Assembly (NCBI RefSeq): GCF_021917145.1
Contig: NC_061082.1
Coordinates: 15,907,334-15,971,333 of the forward strand
Source of the DNA: Hypomesus transpacificus
Taxonomy: Eukaryota > Chordata > Actinopteri > Osmeriformes > Osmeridae
Direction of reading: 5' to 3'
Length of the DNA: 64,000 nucleotides
The translations under genes were made by a program, and so were the position numbers. Below, in pieces: positions 1 to 13,567 of the stretch. The notes below the pieces were generated by a model, which was given only the letters and a program-made list of their open reading frames with translations, had not been told where the DNA came from and did no database searches. How positions within the stretch are numbered: the first letter of the stretch is position 1; the number at the start of each line of letters is the position of its first letter.

Positions 1-1329
1 GAATATCTCACCAACTCGCACTGCAGATCCATCATACTGACACGGCGTCAGAACCAACGGCATATTAATGCATATTATGATAATAATGGCAAACATATAG
101 GAGTGAAATATAGTCCATTTCAACAGGGGGATATTTATGTTTCTGCTGAAGATACTATTTTCAGAGATTTCTGCCTAATCCATGACTGAAACAACGTGGA
201 GGCGTGAGTGGAGGTCACCTGTAAATTGTAAAGTATGATCACTGCCCTCGTACTGTCATCCAGAACATTTGACATGCTCTTTCATGCCAAAAGCCAGCCT
301 CATTTCAAATGTCTATAAGAGGGTGGTCTAATAGGTGAAAACGTGTCATTAGTTATATGGTACACCTCCTTGCTTTATGGTACATGATGAAGCCAATGTT
401 CACAATTGTTCCTTGGCTTCATCTTAGTGGCTTAAACAACAGGATTCAGGTGTCCTGATGTTGGGAGATCATGGCCTGTCTCAATACATTATGAAATTTT
501 TATTTTCTTACATTCCTATGAAACATTCAAATACACAACCTGCCCCTCCCTTGTGTTTCTCGGTGTTGCCGTGCCCATTATTACGGCTGTCAAAACTTGA
601 GCGCTGAACGTGAACTCCGAGTGAAGAGGCTGCGGCAGGCGCAGCCCGGGGGAGACGGGACTGAAGGTGTGAGCGTGCGCTGCTGGCTCCATGGCCGTGG
701 CGGGGTTATGACACCTCTCCAACCGGGAGGCCCCCACGGGAACCCTCATTACGACGGCTCCTGTAGAAGGACGCTGCGCGCTGCAGAGCGGAGATGAGGC
801 CGTGACTCCTCAGCTGAGAATGGGGGAATCCTGCTCACATCCCAGAAACTGTCGGCCTGTCACGGTGCAAGGGGAGAACATCTCATGATATAGATGATAA
901 TAAGGATAACCATTCTATGTTTACGGAAATGCCTTATTTATTAGTGCTAGATGACAGTGAGGCTCACAGTGATGGTCAGAAAGGGAGGCAAATGTCAAGT
1001 TTACTGCTACTCCCCAGAGAGAAATATCGCACTCCCTGATGCAACCTTGACAATTTGCAGCACCACATATGATCAGCATATATTTCCAATAAATAAGGGT
1101 TTCTGACGTGCTTGCATGATTAAAAGTCAATCATTAAAATGTTATTTTAATTTCCTAGTCTGAATTCAATGTGAGAAGTTCAGTTCAAAATATTTTACAA
1201 GCCATTAGACACAATTTGAATAAAACTATTATATTTTAAAACGTTTTCTGGTAATAAAGAAGGCAAAATAAGGTTTGTCTTAGTCGAAAGGGAAAACTAA
1301 TTCTGGTAAAAGAAAAATGATCTGAAACC

Positions 1330-1660
1330 TTATCACCTGTAAATATCCCTGGAATGCTCGTTCCATGCGGTTTTACGTGCTTCCAACTTTTTTATGACGC
1401 GTGCTACTAAAATGAAGGGATAAAGTTCGTTCAAACTTCGCCACTACATACTGTGACCGAGATTCAAAGGGCAAGTGGTGCTTCATTAACCGTATCCCCG
1501 TTTACTTTAGTTCCCCCCTGAGTCTCAGAGAGAGCGGATTAATGTCAATTACCTGTCATTGCTGAATGCCAACAATATGGATGTTGCGTGGCATAATATT
1601 AATTGCTTTGCAGTTTGTACAGCCAAAGTTTAAATCCGTCCTCAAACTCTGTCCGCTATC
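1330..1660. promoter_or_regulatory. Candidate conserved non-coding element
   Basis: This is a complex stretch without repeats and with no sustained open frame. It is dense in TAAT-type homeodomain cores (for example ATTAATGTCAATTA near 1539-1552 and ATATTAATTGC near 1596) among mixed-composition sequence. That texture is typical of vertebrate developmental enhancers. No alignment was possible, so this is a weak candidate based on texture and on likely proximity to zic genes. Confidence 0.2.
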
Positions 1661-4600
1661 GGATGGGTTTATATGATCATACCATAGTAGGCTAGGCCTA
1701 CGATTATTTAAGAAATAAAAAAATAATTTCCAATGATACGTGCTCTACTGTTCATTAAGAACAATAAATATTAAATATTGCTATGAACAACATGACACTT
1801 TGAATGGTCTTTAAAAAACAAATTCGCTCTGTAGACAGAGGAAGCTGGAAAACAGTTCATCAGAACTCCAATTTCGTTGAAGACGATTTCTGAGGTAAAA
1901 TAATTGTAACCTATATTGTGTAAAAGATCCTCCTGTAAATGTTCAATTATCTTAGAGAGCCTATAGGCTACACAATGATGAGAATGTTAAAATAATTCGT
2001 TCGATAATCAATATAGCCTATTATTTAAATAAAAGCCACACAATGATAAATAATTTGGCAATTTAACATGAGCTATTTGCCTTGTTTCTAAGAATGCTTT
2101 GTTTGCTTGATCCATTAAGGGCCTACTTAATTTCCGTTTTGAACAATTATGCCGTCTTATCTTAGAACATGTTTATTTTGTATGTAACAAGCATTTTCGG
2201 CTAGACTTGACGACTGTGTTACAAAAACAACACACACAAAAGACATCACACAAGTCCTAACTTCGGGACACAGACAACAAGAGAATTCTTTCAACGTCTT
2301 GAATCGGGTCTATAGACCTTCAGTGCTCTCAGGGATGAAAGACAGCTCTTGACTCTTTCTTTCAAGGGGACCAATACGCTTGTCAGAATCTTGAAAGAGA
2401 AAGGGGACAAAATAATACGTGCCTTGCGCGCGAGCTCTGGGTTTTCAGGTTTAATTGGATTACTGAAGATGATGTTCGGTCCATGTTGGACCGAGTGGCA
2501 AGAAGGATATATTTAAGACTCCATAACATGTTTTTTTTGTGTCTCTTGAAAAAGACACTACACGCTTGTAGAATCACACATTATTTGTAATTGATACACT
2601 TTGAGACCTGGGAGACACATGTAGGCATGTAACCCATTATATCCAAACTTTCATAAAGTTGATTCACTTCGATGTAGTTGATGTAAGAAACACTCTCAAC
2701 AATGTACGACTGCTATGCATATAATTATAAACTGTAGGTTCTGTGCGAGGGAATATGAGCAATCCCCCTTCCCCTAAAGCTATGCTGTTTGAACTAGGCT
2801 TGGAGAAACTGTAGCAAAGCACCAGAACTCATGGTCAACACACAGGGGATCGAGATGACAGCGATCAAGAACGCACATTATTTGACATTCTCTCTGCTCC
2901 TCAGGGCACACTCAAAAACACATCCCCGGTCTGCCGGTCAAACAAACGGTAAAATGAGATGAGTTGTAACGCGAACACGACAGCTAGACTGAGTAACGGG
3001 GAAAGAGTCGGAATGTGGTCTCTGGCGGAGAGTCGCTGTCTGTGCTCACGCGGCGGCAGCAATAACAAGGTGCGCGCAGCTGAGCGTGCAGGTGCCCATG
3101 CCGCGTGCCCGGTCTCCACCTGCTCCCGTAGGGCGCACTGATGAGGAGACTCCAGTGTCAGAAACGTGTGTGTGTGTCTGTGTGTTTTCATAAATGAAAG
3201 TCGGAGCAACAAACATAAAAGCCTACCCTATCATTTTCCTTGCTGATATGTTAAGCAACTTCTTATTTTCGTGTACTTTTCTCATATGGGACCAAAAATT
3301 TAAAAAAGCTCAATAGCCAGTCAGTGTAGCCTGTTTACACATTCTAAGAAAAAAGTTAAAAAATAGATTATAAGATTCCGTTTCTAAATTAAAAGACAAG
3401 ACGATCACATTGATGCCACCTTTTCGGTGACCGGGGCGCAACCAGACAGATAGACTCAGAGACAGACAGACTCATCTGCTGCCCCAAACGGCCTGTCTGG
3501 CTAAGTTATTTGGATGCACTACAACCCCCAAGGAAGTGCTTGTACAAATCGAGCTTTGGCTTTTAACCTTGCATTTTAAGAGATGTAATGCGCATGATCA
3601 ATCAACATGCCTCGCATATGTGAAGGACACGGGCGTGATTAGGTTCGCCTCTCCGCTTGCGCCGTCCCCCAACCATCAACTGGGAGAGCGTATATCTGAT
3701 GCATTCATAAATTATATGAAAGACATATTTGAATAAGATTTGAAGCAGTGACAGTAAAAAATAATTTACGTTTTCCCCCCATTCCCCACAGACATCATCG
3801 TGGCTAGAACACGCTCCAAAGTCTTTTAAAGCAGCCTGTCTTATGCCCCTGCCTGAAATCAAATCTCTAACGTAGAAACATGTAATGACAGTCTATCCAA
3901 TGACTCATCATCTGGTCTAGGCTAATTAACATGAACTATTATTATGAATCATTAAATTAGTATGCTATCTTATAGGCCTAAATTAATACAAATATAGCCT
4001 ACAAAGGCCATTGGCCTAATTGTTCTGTTAGACAGGCTACATGATTTCACTGCATTTTGATATAGGATAACAAGACAGCAAATAGATGTGCGGGAAAAGC
4101 GTCACTAGACAAGTAACGCGCTCTGCTTTCTAAGTTATTGAGCTTTCTTTAAGGGATACAAACATTTGACAACCAACAGTCTAAGTTGCTTAAAACTGCT
4201 ACAACACCAAACCTGGATGTATTAAAACGTCGGAGGGACTGTCACACTGTAACGACTCTCATTACCACGACCCCAACACCCTTCCTCAGTTTACTAGCCT
4301 CCTAGCAACAGTAGACAAAGCAACCGGGTTTTAGTGGGCTCCGGCGGGGCCGGGCTAGTCTTTGATCTGTCCCCTTTAAGAAGTGGGGATCGGGGGGAGT
4401 CAGGCCTAGAGCACTCGGGGGCCAGGGAGCAGACGGTTCTAGACCCTGCGAACTTCATCGACTGGGAATTGGGCTATAACAGACTGGCAGACAGACTTCC
4501 ATGACAAGAAAACATTATGCATTTGAATAGGGATGAAAGCACAGTGGGCTATCATTACAAATATTGTAGCTTAAATTTGATCAGACCACAGCAAAACACA

Positions 4601-5839
4601 TATATGGCTATAACAATCTAAATGGGAATACTATAGATTAATAAAACTTACAGACCTATTTCAATTGAAGCCTGTTTTATTGAGTTTTAATGACCATGCT
4701 TTCAATTAAAATGTTTGCCTTGGTTAAAAAATTGAGGTTTGTAGACAAACAGGTCCCCTTTTGAACATTTTGTCCAGTGATTCCGGGTGATTGAGCCGCC
4801 GCTCTCTCTCCTCGCTGACTGACGCGTTTTCTCTTCGACAATAGGCTCTCCCAAATGAAGTTAGTGATGGTCCACATGTGCCAAATCACTCAACCAGCCG
4901 TCTAGCAGATAGATTTTGAAGTCTGTGGCGAATTACATATTATGTAAATTTGAAGAATGACAGACAAGTAACGGGCGGGTAAGTCTATACCCAATGTTCA
5001 TATTAAATGCCCATTGTCCTTATCTTGGTTTTACCAATAGTGTGCGACATAAACCTTCTATATAATGATTGGCACATCAATAAGAAACGGCAAAAGTATT
5101 TATTTTTTGATTATTTGTATTTTTCATCTAAAAAAATATTTTTGTTGTTGTTTCATTTGTCACATATTTAAGCAAATAATTAAATATATTCGTTTTACAA
5201 AAGTTCTAACATTTGAGAAACGACGATCTTCCTCGTAAAAAAGTTAATTAATTCATAAATCATTTTCAAGAGTGCTTATGCGCGCCCTCACGTCCAAAGG
5301 CCGCTGGATTCAGTTGCCGAGTTTTTTCTTTCTTTCCATAGGCTACTTATAATCAACCACCCTCAAATCTCCACATGGACAGAAAAGTAATCTCCTGTAT
5401 AATACATGTAGTACTAGGCTTAAGCATTTCATTTGGGGGGGGGGGGTTAGGTAGGCTATATCTGTAACATAAAATAAAGGTAGGCCCTAGGGTTAAACTT
5501 TTTTTTTGCAACAGTCAAATGTTTTGCAAGTTAAAAACTGTTAACTTGAAACTTATTAAACTACAATTTTATGTAGGAATGTGTTTGATAACAAATAAAA
5601 TATAAAGCCTAGTTATTTCTAGACTATCAAATATAGTATCACAATTAAGATGGGTGGAGTCAACTAAAACTCTGTTCATAATCATCACCACGGCTACAGC
5701 AGCTGCTTTAAAAACATTTCTTCAAACGTCTTAACTCCAACAAAATCATTCTCCTAAGATCTTAACGAGTTATTTTATTACTGGGACATAATCCTTTGTT
5801 GAAATTAGTTTGTCATATATTGTCATTAGCACACTATTA

Positions 5840-6180
5840 AAACAATGAAGTCATTATCCGGGCATCCCCGGGCGAGAAAATTAAGCGACTAACCCCATTT
5901 TTGCCACCCGGGTCCCATTTAGATTAATGGAAAAATATGTAAAACATTTCGTTTTAATTTTCCTCTGACAGTGTTTTGCATACATGCATTTTCTCCGCCT
6001 GTGTTGTACCTCGTAATTTATGAAAGCAATTTCGGCCGTCACATAACTGGGCTATGAAAATAGTGCTCGAAGCCTAATTGATTCCCGTCACCATTTTGTG
6101 AGGTTATAATCGTGTTAATTGTAACGTAATCTCCAAGGGAATACCAGCGAAATGTATTTAAATAAATCTGGCGAACAAGC
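5840..6180. promoter_or_regulatory. Candidate conserved non-coding element
   Basis: A non-repetitive stretch of mixed composition with several TAAT/ATTA cores, a CCCGGG pair at about 5865 and 5908, and blocks such as GCCTAATTGATTCCC near 6072 and CGTGTTAATTG near 6111. There is no coding potential. The texture resembles ancient vertebrate enhancers, and the position would be on the zic-facing side of CLYBL. The call is inference only. Confidence 0.2.
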
Positions 6181-6191
6181 TGAGAAGATTA

Positions 6192-6252
6192 TGTCAGTTC
6201 CACACATGATATAAATGTCATGTGGAATTACACAGTAAAGGTGGAACTGACA
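6192..6252. repeat. Compact interleaved inverted repeat
   Basis: TGTCAGTTCCAC (6192-6203) is perfectly complementary to GTGGAACTGACA (6241-6252). Inside it CACATGA (6203-6209) pairs with TCATGTG (6218-6224), and TTCCA can alternatively pair with TGGAA just beyond the inner stem. The structure could form a cruciform or an RNA hairpin. No function can be assigned. Confidence 0.6.
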
Positions 6253-7333
6253 CATAGACATTCCACCAATCCAAAAAAACTAAAAAAAAAAAAAAAGACA
6301 AGCAAATACAATGTTATCACCCCATTACAGGCTAGACTGCCTAATTTCTCTCAGTTTGCTAGATTTTAAGTAAAACCACAGTCAGAAAAATAAGTTATAT
6401 CTATTCTCCACGTAAAACAGGAATCTCTCAGCGTAATCATAAATACGAAATCAATCAATCAATATAAAGAACAAAATTCCAAGAAGTACAAGTATCCACT
6501 GAGACTAGCAGGTAGTTTAAGGTGTGCAATAAAACATCAAAAACTTCATTGTCATGGTTGAGTACCTTGCTGTTGGTCTTGCATTGCCCCCCCCCACCTA
6601 GACACCTGTTGTTGTTACCTCCAGGACTAAGGGGCAGAGTGAGAGGGAAGCCCCTTTAAAAGGGACCTTTCCTAGGCAGGGGACAGGGTAGTAGCAAGCC
6701 TAGTTCTAGTTCAAAATTTCTGTCTGGCTGACATCATTACAGTCTTACAATGGGTTATTAAGTATGGATGCATTCTGCATCTCAAGGTTTCAAGAAAGAA
6801 GATCTGCTGCTCATTTTCTCTCCTCTGTGACAATCTGACAAATCAACCCGGCCATACCCGAAAAATCATAACTGAACAAAACAGTAAAACCATAAAACAT
6901 TCCTAACGCGTTGGATCAAGTGAGTACCTATGCAGTGACTAGCTACACGAAGGTCCTCTGAGTGGAAGAGGGACACAATCCTCCACTGGCCACACCTAAA
7001 GGCCGTCCTGACAGTTATAGAGGAGGCTCAGAGCACTCCACACAGGCCAACCCCAGAGGGTCTGCCCTTCCACCACAACACTCGACACCAAACTAAGCTG
7101 GGAGAGCAGGGCCAACACCAACGCAGAGGAGAACTTCACATGAACGCCACACCGGCGCAGAGCTGAGGTTGACGAGGGCCGAGAGAGGTGGGAGTCGAGT
7201 TTGGGCCAAATGCCAAGGAGAGAGTTTACTTTTGGGAGCTTTGCCCGGCCACAGGGGTGGAGTCCTTCGCTCTGTCTGGGCTTGGCCTGGCACCGACGTG
7301 ATCCAGACACAATAGATCATACTGTAGTGGACT

Positions 7334-7357
7334 AACACACACACACACACACACACC
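7334..7357. repeat. (AC)n microsatellite
   Basis: A short pure CA/AC run. Other short CA/TG runs nearby (about 8131-8150 and 9537-9587) break up the intergenic sequence and generate spurious Cys/Val and His/Thr frames. Confidence 0.9.
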
Positions 7358-8577
7358 CCTTTCATTGCCATGGTCACCAACAGCACTATCTGGCATTTGA
7401 TACCTCCCCCATGACCCACTCCGAGACAAAGCCCTGGCCATCATGTCTCTGCTAGACAGACTTACACGGCACAATCGTCAAGTTACATTATACTGCTAAG
7501 GAACAAGGAAGAAAAAAAACCGATGTGCACATTTGGTATGTCATCTATTTTCCAAGCTTGGTGTTTCTGTTGTTGTTTTTGTTGTTGTTTTTGTTTACCT
7601 TTGACCATGGTGGATTGTACTGACTGTGCATTTGACAGCAGAGGAATCAGTCCAGCATGGATCTTTCTTCATGTTTTTCTACATCTTGCAGCAATAAATA
7701 CAGGGCAGCCAAGAACCTGCACAGGTTTTCAAGTAAAAGAAAAACAATGGCAGTATCCACGTGTGTGTGCGTGCCTGCTGTCCAATGGGGGCCCTCTCTG
7801 ATGGCACAGTCCCAGTCCACTCACAAAGACCCATGCTTCTAGGCTGAGGGGCACAGAGACAAAAACACTCAAATTGTTGGTTTAAGTCAACTCATAGAGG
7901 CTCCTTAGCCAACGAGACTTTGATGTTGCAAGGCCCGGGCCCCTGATTCTGTGGGGTTGGAGGTGGGCTCTGGGGCCCAGAGCGGTGCCCTGGCTGGGGC
8001 TGTGCGCCTGCTGTGCCAGGCCTGAATAAAGGAACAACGGTGGCTTGTTGTGTTTGTTTACCCTCTCACCCAACTGCCTGAACCCTGGAGATGCCGGGGC
8101 ATCCGTCACCGCACAGAGGCAGGGGAGGAAGCAAACACACACACACACACCCAGTCAAGTGGCCCTTGTCCCATAGTAACCATACACTGGCACAGTGACA
8201 ACCCCAAACTGTTGTTGTGGTATCCATATTACTGAGCAACAATCATGGGTACAGAAAATGAGCGTCAAATATCACAAGCTTTATTAGTGGGCAAATAACA
8301 GCACTCCAATCCATTCCATCAACATTCACTCAACAAAAGAAATGAACAAAATGAACACTGATGACGACCTTGTTGCGGCGTCTGAGGGGCATTGTGGGTA
8401 AAGTTCAATGATCTCGTGGGATCCGTTGGTGAGCAGTGTCTATCAGATGGCCGGGTGTCGGGAGATGGCTTGGGTCTCACCACTGAGTCTCAGCTCTCAT
8501 CTCTCCCTTCTCTTTCCTCCTCTTTGTGGATCCTCGCCCGCCCCTTCTCCTCCCGTCACCGTTGCGCCCGATGGTCA

Positions 8578-10101
8578 TTACTTGGGGAAAGCATCCGCCA
8601 AAGTGACAATGTTCTGTGCCTGCTTCAGTGATGGCATGTCTATCATACTGCCTCGGAAAGTGAACGCCCCCTGGCGAATAAAAGACGAGACAGGAGGGTA
8701 GAGGAGAGGAGGGGGAGACGAAAGAAGAGGAGGGAGAGGAAGGGAAGAGAGAAGGGGGGAGAGGAGAGATGAAGACAACACTACAGTACATCAACCGCCT
8801 CACTAAGGAACGTTTCTGGTAATGTTGGGCAAGACATACACTAAAAAGGCCCCGTCCAATAACGTTGATAAACCTCACGATTCCAGCGTGGGGGGGGGGG
8901 GGGGGGGGGGGGAGTAACTCGAAAATGATTATATTAGTTGTAGAAAATAACTTGTTACACAGAAAAACGCAAATCAATAAACGCTCTCTCCCTGCTGCGG
9001 ATCATTTCATCCTTTGATGCGCATTTCAGATTTGGGCTCGCATCAAATGCTTTTACGGTGGGTCGGGAAAAACGTTTGAATCGTTGTGGAGCTGGGACAG
9101 GTGCTCTCGTTCATGTTGATATTTACCATGTTCTGCTTCCCCACACCCCAGCAGAGTATTTACCCAGTGTTATGAGATGATATGTTGTCAGGCAGGGTAC
9201 AAGTCAAGCTCCAGACGGACCAATGGCAAACAGTAATCGGAGGTGGGAATTATGGGGGAAAACAAAACGCTGTACTGGGAGACAAAGGGACTGGTCCCGC
9301 AACATCCCCCCCCAAAAAGAATGGAACATAAACACACATGCGGGCGTTACAGTGTGGCGTGCTAGACAGACGCACGCCGACATTCAGGTTGTCCGAGGGA
9401 TGGGTGAGGAGGTGTTCCCAGGGCGATGCTGGCGAGCCTGGCTCGGCCTGGCAGGGCCTGGCAGAGAGAACAGGGGGTGTGGGCAGATTGGGTATCAGTG
9501 CTACGGAGCCTCCTCAGCAAACACCCCACAGACACAAACACACACACACGAGCGTACGTGCACGCACACACACACACGCACACAGAGAGAACCCAGCCAT
9601 GCACTAAATTACCAACAAGGAGATTCTGTACTTAATTGGCCCCGACCCCTCCACCCCCCCAACCCCCCAGCTCCTGAGCAGACTGACAGACACACACAGA
9701 GTGTATGTGTGTGTGTGTGTGTTAATGGTAATGGCGAGGAGGCCGATAGCTTACAATTGCAAGGAAGATAGACTTATGTTTGCGGACAACATGCCGTTGT
9801 GGATAAAACTGTTCAAAATAGCTGCTTTTCGGAATTTGAAATAGTTGAGAGTTGCAAGTAAAAACAGAAAAAAAGAAAAGAAGACCCTTTTACGCATTTG
9901 AATTCATGTGAGATTTGAAAAATATGATGTATTTAATTAAGAGCGATCATGTGCAACTATGTAATTTTGAGGATACCTTTCCCTGCTGCTGATGTTCCTG
10001 GAAGGCAGCGATGAGTTCTGAGGCCCACTGCACCCTCTCCTTGCTGGGGGAGAACTCTTCCTGGACCACCCCCACCTGGCCTGGGTGGATCACCTGCTTC
10101 C
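8578..10101 (-). CDS. clybl: CLYBL (citramalyl-CoA lyase, mitochondrial), last two coding exons
   Basis: Two minus-strand exons are visible: 9977-10101 (125 nt) and 8578-8670 (93 nt, ending in TAA). The first follows an AG acceptor and ends with AAG|gtatcc; the second follows a CCAG acceptor. Joined, they read ...KQVIHPGQVGVVQEEFSP... through EHQQQGK-GAFTFRGSMIDMP to the stop, and match the C-terminus of vertebrate CLYBL. CLYBL is a HpcH/HpaI-type aldolase of mitochondria that splits citramalyl-CoA into acetyl-CoA and pyruvate, in the C5-dicarboxylate (itaconate) disposal pathway that protects vitamin B12. The piece covers the last ~71 of about 340 residues. The catalytic core, metal-binding acidic residues and transit peptide are on upstream exons that I could not find; they may lie beyond or within the N gap. 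The gene symbol is firm, the gene is partial in this window. Confidence 0.88.
8890..8912. repeat. Poly-G tract
   Basis: An uninterrupted run of about 23 G in the intron/3' flank of CLYBL. A similar G run lies at about 14230-14254. Such runs are often collapsed or mis-sized in assemblies. Confidence 0.9.
9537..9722. repeat. (CA)n and (TG)n microsatellites in the last CLYBL intron
   Basis: CA-rich runs at 9537-9587 and a TG run at 9699-9721 lie within the 1.3-kb last intron of CLYBL. They produce several overlapping low-complexity frames that are not genes. Confidence 0.85.
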
Positions 10102-10129
10102 CTGCAACCACCAGGGGAGAAATAGTCAC

Positions 10130-10151
10130 ACACACACGCATGTCTGCGGAT

Positions 10152-10189
<38 letters not shown>

Positions 10190-11607
10190 ACAGGACAGGA
10201 TATTTTTCTTTGTTGGCCCTGTTCTTTTCACGAAGACCCCAAAAAATGCATGAAATAAATACAGCTTCCTTTATGGTTATTTTTTTTTTAAGATCTATTG
10301 TCACATAGACACGCAAGCTTGTGCAAACAAGTACACCTCAGCACAGACACACAGACTTGCTACTTAATAACGTGCAAGTGCGCAGCAGAGTGGCAGATGG
10401 TAATTGTGGAAAGATTATGCAGCGACAATCAGCTCAATCTGTCATACTTAGGCCAAAACATTTAACACAAATTATCAAGATGTCAATATTGAATTTCCAT
10501 TTCATTGGGCCATTTCACAATATCTTACAGGTAAACGCTGTTTTGTAGTGACAAGAGGAAGGAGAGGATTTTGCGTTTGAGACCGTTAAGAGTGTTTATT
10601 CTGGCAAGCTGGCTCTGTGTGTTCTGCTTCTCTCATGGAGGTTTCTTTAGGGGGAGCGCTCTGACGCGTCTGTGCATGTGCATGTGCGTTGGTCGAGGCC
10701 GACAGGGAAAGTCTTGTGCTACAGGCAGGGTTACAGGATGCTATGCATCATGGGACTTGTCATGTGACGCAGAGCTGGGTCCTTTGGAAGCTGTGCTAAA
10801 GCCCTGGAACCAGCTACACGCTTAGTTGCACTTCAATCTGACACACACACACATACCCAAACACACACACACACACACACCACTTATACCGTAAACACAT
10901 ACACACACACGTGCTTTCACATTAACACAAACAAAAACAATAACAGACTTCGAACACACATACTGTAAACAATAATACAAATAAAAATGAAAACATTTAC
11001 ACTCAGCCCTGTACGTCCCCCTTATCCCAGACCAGCGCTGCCAATCTCCAGCCTAGACCAGGAGCTGCGGCGCCACAGAGACCCTCGCTCCTCCGAGGGA
11101 CACTGGCCTCGCAACGCCGCCGACCTAATCCCGTGTGCGTTTGCAAGGGATCCGATTTGCGGCGATAAAGTTGGAGGTTTTTCAAAAAACGCGAAGCCGG
11201 CGAGAACGACGCTGGCGGTGGCGTCAGGCCAGCTGGTGTCGTCACCTCAGGGATTAGCCTACGTCTCCGGCAACAAACGCCTGGAGGTGGAGCGGAGCGG
11301 CAGCGCCGAGAGAGAAGCCTCTTTACGTTTCCCTCTCCCCACCCCAGTTAACCTCCCCGAAACTCTGGAGGAGGGCACTCGTGTTAACCACTTGGACTCG
11401 AGACTTAATGAAATATGGAAATTCTGTCCTGCAAAACAAAATGAATGAGCAAATATTGCGAGGGCTGTTTTTTTGTAACACACAGAGTAACAGCGATGCA
11501 GAAAATATCCTCGAATTGTTTTACTCGCAACACGATCGTGTCAGTTCTTCTCAAAGGTGTGAGTGTTGGGACTATTGTACTGTTCTGTCGGCAGGCTCAG
11601 GGCAAGC

Positions 11608-11640
<33 letters not shown>

Positions 11641-12248
11641 TAAGTTAAGCGAGAGAGGAGTGCTCTAGGTGTAGATTCCCTTAGGGCCGCCATGTTGGCT
11701 AAACACCTTAAAGAGGAGTCCCTGCCCCTTTTCTGAGGGGTGTGTGTGTGTGTGTGCTTGAAGGGTAACAACAACACCAGCGTGCCCCTTCCTCTCCTCT
11801 GCCACCTGCTCCTGTGCTGCCGGTGCTGAAGGCTGGGGTGTTTGTGTTTGTCACTGCCACACATTCAGACAGGGCAGGGTTAAATCCCAGAGAGGTGTGT
11901 GTGTGTGTGTCTGTGTGTGTGTGTGTATGTGGGATGACAGGAGAGTGACAGAGCACACAGACTGATGAGGTGACTCAGGTCCCCTCACTCACAACCCATT
12001 GGTTCTCCCAAAATGCATCATCCATGCCCTCCAGCCAATCCCAGGCTGCCATGTGGTGCCAGCTGCTCATTGGAGGATTGCTATTTAGCAAAGTGTTTGC
12101 AGGCGAATGATGGACCGGGGCCCAGGAACGATCGGGATGCAGGGCCTACGGAAGGAGAGAATTCTATCCTCTTTATAATTCTCTCCGTTTCTCGGCAAAG
12201 TCCAGTTGAACCGAGATTTGGCCAACAGAGACACCAAAACAGACAAAT
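10130..12248. repeat. Intronic/intergenic DNA with dinucleotide repeats up to the assembly gap
   Basis: CA/TG arrays occur at 10130-10192, 10840-10910, 11609-11639, 11739-11757 and 11896-11930. A CpG-richer patch spans about 11030-11400 (with long open frames on both strands that resemble nothing known). I see no further CLYBL exon before the gap at 12249. Confidence 0.7.
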
Positions 12249-12348
12249 NNNNNNNNNNNNNNNNNNNNNNNNNNNNNNNNNNNNNNNNNNNNNNNNNNNN
12301 NNNNNNNNNNNNNNNNNNNNNNNNNNNNNNNNNNNNNNNNNNNNNNNN
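12249..12348. other. Scaffold gap of exactly 100 N
   Basis: One hundred N is the usual placeholder for a gap of unknown length. Sequence on the two sides need not be close in the genome, and upstream CLYBL exons may be missing here. Confidence 0.97.
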
Positions 12349-13462
12349 TGGCTATAACCACCATAGAATCCAATTCATCTCTCTCAGAGACAGTTCTGCG
12401 AGGGGGCCCCCCAAAACATGGTGAGACTGACTTCACAGGCTTGGTGAGATGGACATCAATGCAATGTGTTGGTGCTGGCCACATTAACCCATGGCTAAAT
12501 CCCATCACACAAATGTCAGTGGATCTGTTATGAAACCCTGACATTTAGATCCAAGGTCTCCATTGTGGTTTTAGAGGATGGCACATGTTTGTCCATTCTT
12601 AGCACCCGTCCTACCTATGCACGCACGCACACCAACCCAGCTTACTGTAACTACACATTGGAGCCCTAAAGGTTGCAAGGGCTCCTTTCACGTGTCAAGG
12701 TTTTAGTGACATAATTCATCTTTTTTTTGTTTTCAAGTTAATTATTTTGCTACATGCTTGGTCCAACCCTGTTTGCCATAGATATGTCACCCTTTCAGGG
12801 CCAAAAAAATATTTCATACTGTATTGTTTTTGGCCAAATATTAATCTTAACCCTAATCAGACATATAATTAAATATAATTTAATATTCATATTCTGTAAG
12901 TGAAATATAAAACACAATTGAAACCGAAAGATACTTATGTCACACAAATAAAAAAGCAAAATAAAATAAATAATTTCAGTAAGATTTTTATGCTGTAATA
13001 AACACATAATTTTACATTCTTTATCCTTGCTGTTGACATCAAAATAAGTATGCAATGTGATAATAATAATCCTATCAGACAGTACTATCTAACCAGTGTG
13101 AACAATTCCTCTTCTTTACAGTGGCCTATAGTAGTGTATTGGTGCAGTTGGGCCTATCACATCTGAGGCCTAGTTAGAGATGCAGACACCAGGTCCGGAC
13201 GAGCCCAACATCAGACATCTCCCAGACAGCCCCCAACTCACCGCACCTCCTTTGCCCACTCTCACCAAAGCACTCCAGGACAGGCCACATCTGAGAGCTC
13301 GGCATTGTTTAGGAGTCGGTAAAAATGAGGTTGACCAGGGGTTCAACAACAGGAGGACCGAAGTGTCATCCGGGCCTCATGTCGTGACCACAACACCTAT
13401 AACCCACGCAACCTGACACATGGGAGTTGCTGCATCATTGCCTGTTCGCATTAGCCATCAGG

Positions 13463-13485
13463 ATAGAGAGAAAGAGAGAGAGAGC

Positions 13486-13521
<36 letters not shown>

Positions 13522-13567
13522 AAGAAAGAGAGAAAGAAAGAGAGAAAGAAAGAGAGAAAGAGAGAAT
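13463..13567. repeat. (GA)n / (GAAA)n microsatellite
   Basis: A purine-strand array of GAGA interrupted by AAAGA units, followed by a C/T-rich stretch (about 13620-13690). The Arg/Glu and Ser/Leu frames across it are artefacts of the repeat. Confidence 0.9.

Larger units (their letters stand above)
1..8577. other. Intergenic DNA downstream of CLYBL, no supported gene
   Basis: No open frame here looks like a protein; the short frames are low complexity or lack splice context. The stretch is mostly AT-rich, with CpG-richer patches near 590-800, 2960-3140 and 4320-4480. In human the DNA past the CLYBL 3' end leads to ZIC5/ZIC2, so by synteny this is probably a regulatory flank of a zic pair. 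That is inference; no zic coding sequence is visible. Blocks at about 1330-1660 and 5840-6180 look like non-coding conserved elements and are listed separately. Confidence 0.6.

Noticed and set aside
8477..8977. 166-residue minus-strand frame
   Set aside because: It overlaps the CLYBL last exon in another frame and runs through GGAGAG-rich and poly-G sequence.
10987..11448. 153-residue plus-strand frame in a CpG-richer patch
   Set aside because: No recognisable domain and no splice logic; open in other frames too.
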